The translations under genes were made by a program, and so were the position numbers. The notes beneath the pieces are model-generated. The model was given only the letters and a program-made list of their open reading frames with translations. It searched no databases and was not told the origin of the DNA. This document shows positions 60,669-64,000 of a stretch of 64,000 bases of DNA, piece after piece. The stretch comes from Slackia faecicanis (GTDB taxonomy: Bacteria > Actinomycetota > Coriobacteriia > Coriobacteriales > Eggerthellaceae): contig NZ_QICB01000006.1 of NCBI RefSeq assembly GCF_003725295.1, forward strand, positions 1 through 64,000, written 5' to 3'. Every line of letters begins with the position of its first letter. Position 1 is the stretch's first letter.

Positions 60669-62144
60669 TTAGAACGTGCCGAACATGTAGTCGAATTCTT
60701 CCTCGGCGGATTCTTCGTCGATCACCCAGGCATCGCCCTGCTTCTTGAAGTCGAACGCCGCGAAATACGTGGTCGTTTCGGCGGTTTCGGCCATAGTCTG
60801 GTTGAACAGCTCGGCCACCTTCGCCTTGGCATCGACATCGGACACCGTGCCCGCATCGATGGTCTGGCTGTAAGCCGCAACGGCATCGCCGAAGTTCATC
60901 AGGAACTGGAACGTGTCGCGCTCGGTGGTGTCGACATACACCGTGGCCGTGTCGCCTTCGACGAAAACGCTGTCGATTTCATACGAGAAGTCGGTCAGAG
61001 CCCATTCGGCGAACGCTGCGGGATCGATGCCCATTTCAGCATACGTGGCTCCGAAATTCTGCTCGAAGGATTCGCCGTATTCTTCGGAAAGCTCGTCCTT
61101 GAACTTCGCATCCTTCGCGACGATGCCATCGAAAAGCACGGTGACCTGGTCGTATACGGCCTGCTGATCCTTGTCCATATCGATCGCGTCGGCCGCCGAA
61201 GACCAGCTGGACGATTCGTTCGAAGACGAAACGTATGCGGGCGCGTCTTCATAAGCCTCATCGATCGACGACGCCACGCTGTAGCCGAACATCATCACGG
61301 CCACCGTGAACACGATCATCAGTACCGAGAACACAATACCCAGGATGCCGCAGACCTTGCCGCCCGTAGCCTTGCCGCTATGGCCGAACATGCGCGTGGC
61401 CTTGCCGGCGAAGACAATGGCTACGATGCCCAAGATAATGCCGGCGATCGGAATGAATGAAAACACGATCGCCAGAATGCCGCAGACCAAGGCAACCGTC
61501 GCCTTGTTGCTATTGCTGACGGGAGCATTCGGCGCCGGGGGCGGCGGATAGGCGCCCATAGGCGCGGCAGCGGGCTGGGGCGCGGGGCCGCCCGGCTGCG
61601 CGGGGGCTCCCATGGGCTGCGTCGGCGAGGCAGCGGGCGCAGACGCAGGAGCGGCAGCGGCCGCCTGCGGAGCGACCGGCGCCTTCGGGGCCGGCGGCAC
61701 GGGCGCTGCGGCAGAAGCCGTAGGCTGGACGGGAGCTGCGGTCGACTCGACCGGAGCCGTTTTCGGAGCTGCGGGTCGAGTCGGCGCTTCGGCGGGCGCG
61801 GCCGAAGCCGCATCAGGCGCGCTCTTCGGAGCTGCAGGTTCCGTCGGCTTATCTGTGCGATCCGCAGGAGATTGCGGCGCGAACGCGGGATCTGCCTTCG
61901 GGGCTTCGGGCTGGACCGGCGCTTCCACAGGAGATTCCTTCGGGGCGGCAGGAGCCTCGATCGGCGCGGCCTTCGGGGCCGCAGGACCTTCAACCGGCGC
62001 GCTCTTCGGAGCCGCAGGCTCGGCCGACTCGTCTACAGAGCCGTCGACAGGTCCGTTTTTCTCGGGAGACTGCGCATCAGAAGCGACGGAGCGGTCATCG
62101 TCGGAAGAAGGCTGCGGAGCCATCGGCGTGGTCTTGTCTTCCAT
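60669..62144 (-). CDS. Pro/Ala-rich DUF4190-like membrane protein
   Basis: This protein of 491 aa has three parts. Residues 1-205 are low complexity, with repeats of the type AAPKSAPVEGPAAPK, rich in Pro, Ala, Glu and Lys, ending in a Pro/Gly/Met-rich stretch (GAYPPPPAP). Residues about 212-295 carry two to three hydrophobic helices with the repeated motif LVCGILAIVFSFIP and KVCGILGIVFSV, as in DUF4190. Residues about 310-491 form an acidic, mostly helical and beta region with no recognised domain, probably extracytoplasmic. The start ATG at 62144 has AAGGAGG 4 bases upstream. The long cytoplasmic or wall-spanning tract is of unknown purpose. Confidence 0.8.
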   Translation of the reverse strand: MEDKTTPMAPQPSSDDDRSVASDAQSPEKNGPVDGSVDESAEPAAPKSAPVEGPAAPKAAPIEAPAAPKESPVEAPVQPEAPKADPAFAPQSPADRTDKPTEPAAPKSAPDAASAAPAEAPTRPAAPKTAPVESTAAPVQPTASAAAPVPPAPKAPVAPQAAAAAPASAPAASPTQPMGAPAQPGGPAPQPAAAPMGAYPPPPAPNAPVSNSNKATVALVCGILAIVFSFIPIAGIILGIVAIVFAGKATRMFGHSGKATGGKVCGILGIVFSVLMIVFTVAVMMFGYSVASSIDEAYEDAPAYVSSSNESSSWSSAADAIDMDKDQQAVYDQVTVLFDGIVAKDAKFKDELSEEYGESFEQNFGATYAEMGIDPAAFAEWALTDFSYEIDSVFVEGDTATVYVDTTERDTFQFLMNFGDAVAAYSQTIDAGTVSDVDAKAKVAELFNQTMAETAETTTYFAAFDFKKQGDAWVIDEESAEEEFDYMFGTF

Positions 62145-62270
62145 GGTTCCTCCTTGCGGAACGCGGCGGCGCTTCCCCTGATCGATGCCGCCTTTTTCGC
62201 CCGTAGTATAGTGAAAAAACCCGATGGAAAACCCCTGATTTCCGCGATATTTCGGCAAGATGCCGTGAAC

Positions 62271-62297
62271 AAAAAAAATGTCGCGTAGAGCGACATT
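62271..62297 (-). terminator. terminator of the PQ-loop-like gene
   Basis: A perfect 8-bp stem (62277-62284 with 62290-62297) is followed on the minus strand by eight T (62271-62278), about 80 bases after the stop. Confidence 0.9.
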
Positions 62298-62378
62298 CAC
62301 CGGCATCTTTCAGCGTGCGCGGCCGCTTTGCCCGCAGAAACCGCGCACGCCTTCCATTCCGTAGGAAGCACGTCCGAC

Positions 62379-62669
62379 CTATGCGCGAACGAGCTTCTTT
62401 TCCGCATCCTTGTCCAGCTTCTTGTTGCGGAAATACACGGCCCAGTTCACGCCGAGGCACGCCAGGTTGAGGAAGTACACGATCAACACCCAGTTGATGA
62501 GACCGGCGCAGAATTTCGCGCCGATGCCCGCCACGTAGCCCAGCGAGATAAGCATCAAGAACTGCCAACTGGTGCCCGCCGCCGTGCGTGCCTTATAGCT
62601 CTTGTAAGCATTCATCGGCCACGAAAGGCCGAAGCAGATCAGCATAACCGCTTCCAGGATTTCCGCCAT
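62379..62669 (-). CDS. small PQ-loop/SemiSWEET-like membrane protein
   Basis: This protein of 96 aa has three hydrophobic helices and the start LICFGLSWPMNAYKSYKARTAAGTSW-type segment (SWPMNAYKSYKARTAAGTSW), which resembles the PQ-loop motif of SemiSWEET and related small transporters that work as dimers. The C terminus is Lys-rich. The ATG at 62669 is preferred because GGGG lies upstream and the longer frame adds an arginine-rich tail unlike the family. Sugar transport is possible but not shown; other PQ-loop-like proteins have unknown roles. Confidence 0.7.
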   Translation of the reverse strand: MAEILEAVMLICFGLSWPMNAYKSYKARTAAGTSWQFLMLISLGYVAGIGAKFCAGLINWVLIVYFLNLACLGVNWAVYFRNKKLDKDAEKKLVRA

Positions 62670-62981
62670 CGTCCGTTTCCCCCTTCTTCGCCGGCGCCCC
62701 GCCCGCGATTCGAACACAAACCTGATTCATGGTAGCGGTACCGAGGGCCGCTGCCAAACGATATAGGACGAACAAGGGGCGAAACGGGGAGCATCCACAG
62801 GAACAGCGCGGCGGCGAAACACGCCGGAAACGAAGAAAACGAAAAAGCGGGCCCGAAAGCCCGCCGAAAGCATGGAGCACCGCAAGAAGAAAGAAGGGAG
62901 GAGGGGGGGGCGGCGCTCCGGGAGTCGATAGAAGCGACAAGGCACGCCGCCGCGCCGCAAATGACGCGGCGGCCGAAAAAC
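62670..62981. other. intergenic region with GC hairpin
   Basis: No gene is supported. A run of eight G occurs near 62908-62915. A GC-rich hairpin at about 62946-62975 (CCGCCGCGC pairing with GCGGCGG) lies 5-35 bases after the stop of the flavoprotein gene and is probably its terminator on the minus strand, although no T-tract follows. Confidence 0.45.
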
Positions 62982-64000
62982 CTACATGTCCGCGACGACC
63001 TTCACCACGTGAAGAGCCTCGGTCATCGTGCGGCCGCAGGCGAAGCCGTGCAGCTGGTCGGGGTAGTTTCCGCTGAACACGCTGCCCGAGCAATCGCCCA
63101 CGGCGAAAAGACCGTCGATCACGTGGCCCTGCGTGTCGAGCGCCTGGCAGTCGGCATTAATGCGGATGCCGTCGATAGTGGTCAGCAGCGTGCCTCCCAG
63201 CGTGGCGCCGAAAAACGGCGGCGTGCGCAGCTCGGACAGGCGGTAAGCCTCCTTGAAGAAGTCGGTGTCTTCCTGGGCGTCGTAGAGCTCGTTATAGCGC
63301 TCGCACGTGGCCAGGAAGGTCTTTTTCGCCTCGGCGTCGAAGCCCAGCTTTTCGGCCAGCTCCTCGAGCGTGTCGGCCTTCTGCAGGCGGCCGTCTTCGA
63401 GCTGCTTCTGGAAGTATCCGTCCAGGTCGTAGGAACCGTCTTCCTTCTTGAACGCCTGCACGCCCATACGCGTTCCAGCCGAGCAGCCCAGCGTGTGGAA
63501 GCGCTGCACGTCCTCGCCGAAATTGCCGTCCCACACCGAGATGTAGGTGCCGTTCGGCTGCTGGGCGGCGGCATGCGGCAGATAGTCGTAGTCGGCCGAT
63601 TCGTTGGCGAAACGCTCGCCCGCCATATTCACCTTCAAAAACGGCTGCGTGCCGGGGTTGAACTGGCCGTTGCTCGGGAACTGCGGATCGCCCGCCTCGA
63701 TGCTTTCGGGCGTGTAGCCGGCCGGCGTCCCCGGAGCCACCAGGCCGCGGTCGAAGATCATCGTGGCGCTGGTAAGGTCTTTGGCGGCGCCCGCCCACAT
63801 GGCGGCCTTGATACCCATGCCCTTATTATTCTGGTTGTAGCCCAACGCCGTGACGCTTTGCGCCGTGACGGGAGAAAGCGCCTTCACCATGGCGGGGTTG
63901 GCCGCATAGCCGCCGGTGGCGAGCATGACGCCCTTCTTGGCGTTCACCTGCACATAGCCGTTCTCGGTCTCGAAGATGGCGCCGGTCACGCGGCCGCCTT
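62982..64000 (-). CDS. FAD-dependent fumarate reductase-type flavoprotein, 3' part
   Basis: Only the C-terminal 339 residues lie in the window; the frame stays open past the right edge. The protein belongs to the fumarate reductase/flavocytochrome c FAD-binding family. Visible are GVMLATGGYAANPAMVKAL, the substrate-capping region, TIDGIRINADCQAL and the C-terminal FAD motif LFAVGDCSGSVFSGNYPDQL then HGFACGRTMTEAL. Coriobacteria encode many such enzymes, which reduce fumarate, urocanate, steroids, catechols or drugs such as digoxin. The N-terminal heme or signal part that would show localisation is not in the window, so the substrate is open. Confidence 0.88.
   Translation of the reverse strand, partial: GGRVTGAIFETENGYVQVNAKKGVMLATGGYAANPAMVKALSPVTAQSVTALGYNQNNKGMGIKAAMWAGAAKDLTSATMIFDRGLVAPGTPAGYTPESIEAGDPQFPSNGQFNPGTQPFLKVNMAGERFANESADYDYLPHAAAQQPNGTYISVWDGNFGEDVQRFHTLGCSAGTRMGVQAFKKEDGSYDLDGYFQKQLEDGRLQKADTLEELAEKLGFDAEAKKTFLATCERYNELYDAQEDTDFFKEAYRLSELRTPPFFGATLGGTLLTTIDGIRINADCQALDTQGHVIDGLFAVGDCSGSVFSGNYPDQLHGFACGRTMTEALHVVKVVADM

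Overview
The window is about 64 kb of GC-rich actinobacterial DNA, most consistent with an anaerobic gut member of the Coriobacteriia (Eggerthellaceae-like). This is inference from gene content: flavoprotein reductases of the fumarate-reductase type, a TsaB-RimI-TsaD fusion, high-molecular-weight rubredoxin, an adenine deaminase and an actinobacterial-style RpoB/RpoC. No rRNA, tRNA or complete mobile element was found.

Region 1 (1-7.8 kb) holds an M20 amidohydrolase and a minimal type II-C CRISPR-Cas locus. On the minus strand lie cas9 (1006 aa), a 20-repeat array, cas1 and cas2. A tracrRNA gene sits on the plus strand between the array and cas1. The array and tracrRNA therefore separate cas9 from the adaptation genes. 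Each repeat ends, on the crRNA strand, in an extended -10 promoter, as in Neisseria type II-C arrays. A perfect dyad lies upstream of cas9.

Region 2 (7.8-16 kb) is rpoB-rpoC with a near-consensus promoter. RpoC carries a C-terminal domain resembling the RNA polymerase alpha-subunit C-terminal domain, followed by an acidic tail.

Region 3 (16-28.5 kb) holds a LysR regulator, a VanS/VanR-like two-component pair divergent from a C39-like peptidase, an AGCS amino-acid:cation symporter, a CNNM/CorC ion transporter, a TRIC-type channel, an HxlR regulator divergent from a flavin reductase, and an MFS exporter.

Region 4 (28.5-41.7 kb) holds the TsaB-RimI-TsaD fusion, bioY, adenine deaminase, argG-argH, a fused glycerol-3-phosphate dehydrogenase/NAD(FAD) oxidoreductase with its DUF1667 partner, and a flavin reductase-rubredoxin protein. 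The argGH leader is the most striking regulatory region. It has a promoter with a dyad, a 31-codon ORF with seven arginines, and a strong intrinsic terminator ahead of argG, which is the layout of an arginine-sensing attenuator.

Region 5 (41.7-64 kb) is mixed metabolism and housekeeping: a beta-lactamase-fold protein, a Bcr/CflA-like exporter, an M19 dipeptidase, ilvE, an Asp/Glu racemase, a TSUP transporter, a methyltransferase, ligA with a small membrane protein, an acpS-nnrD-DUF308 operon, ferritin, DegV, a DUF1836 protein, a YgbA-like protein, a ZIP metal transporter, an aminotransferase, a Pro/Ala-rich membrane protein, a PQ-loop-like protein and the 3' part of a flavoprotein reductase cut by the window edge. 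Many genes end in clear intrinsic terminators, so most transcription units are one to three genes long.
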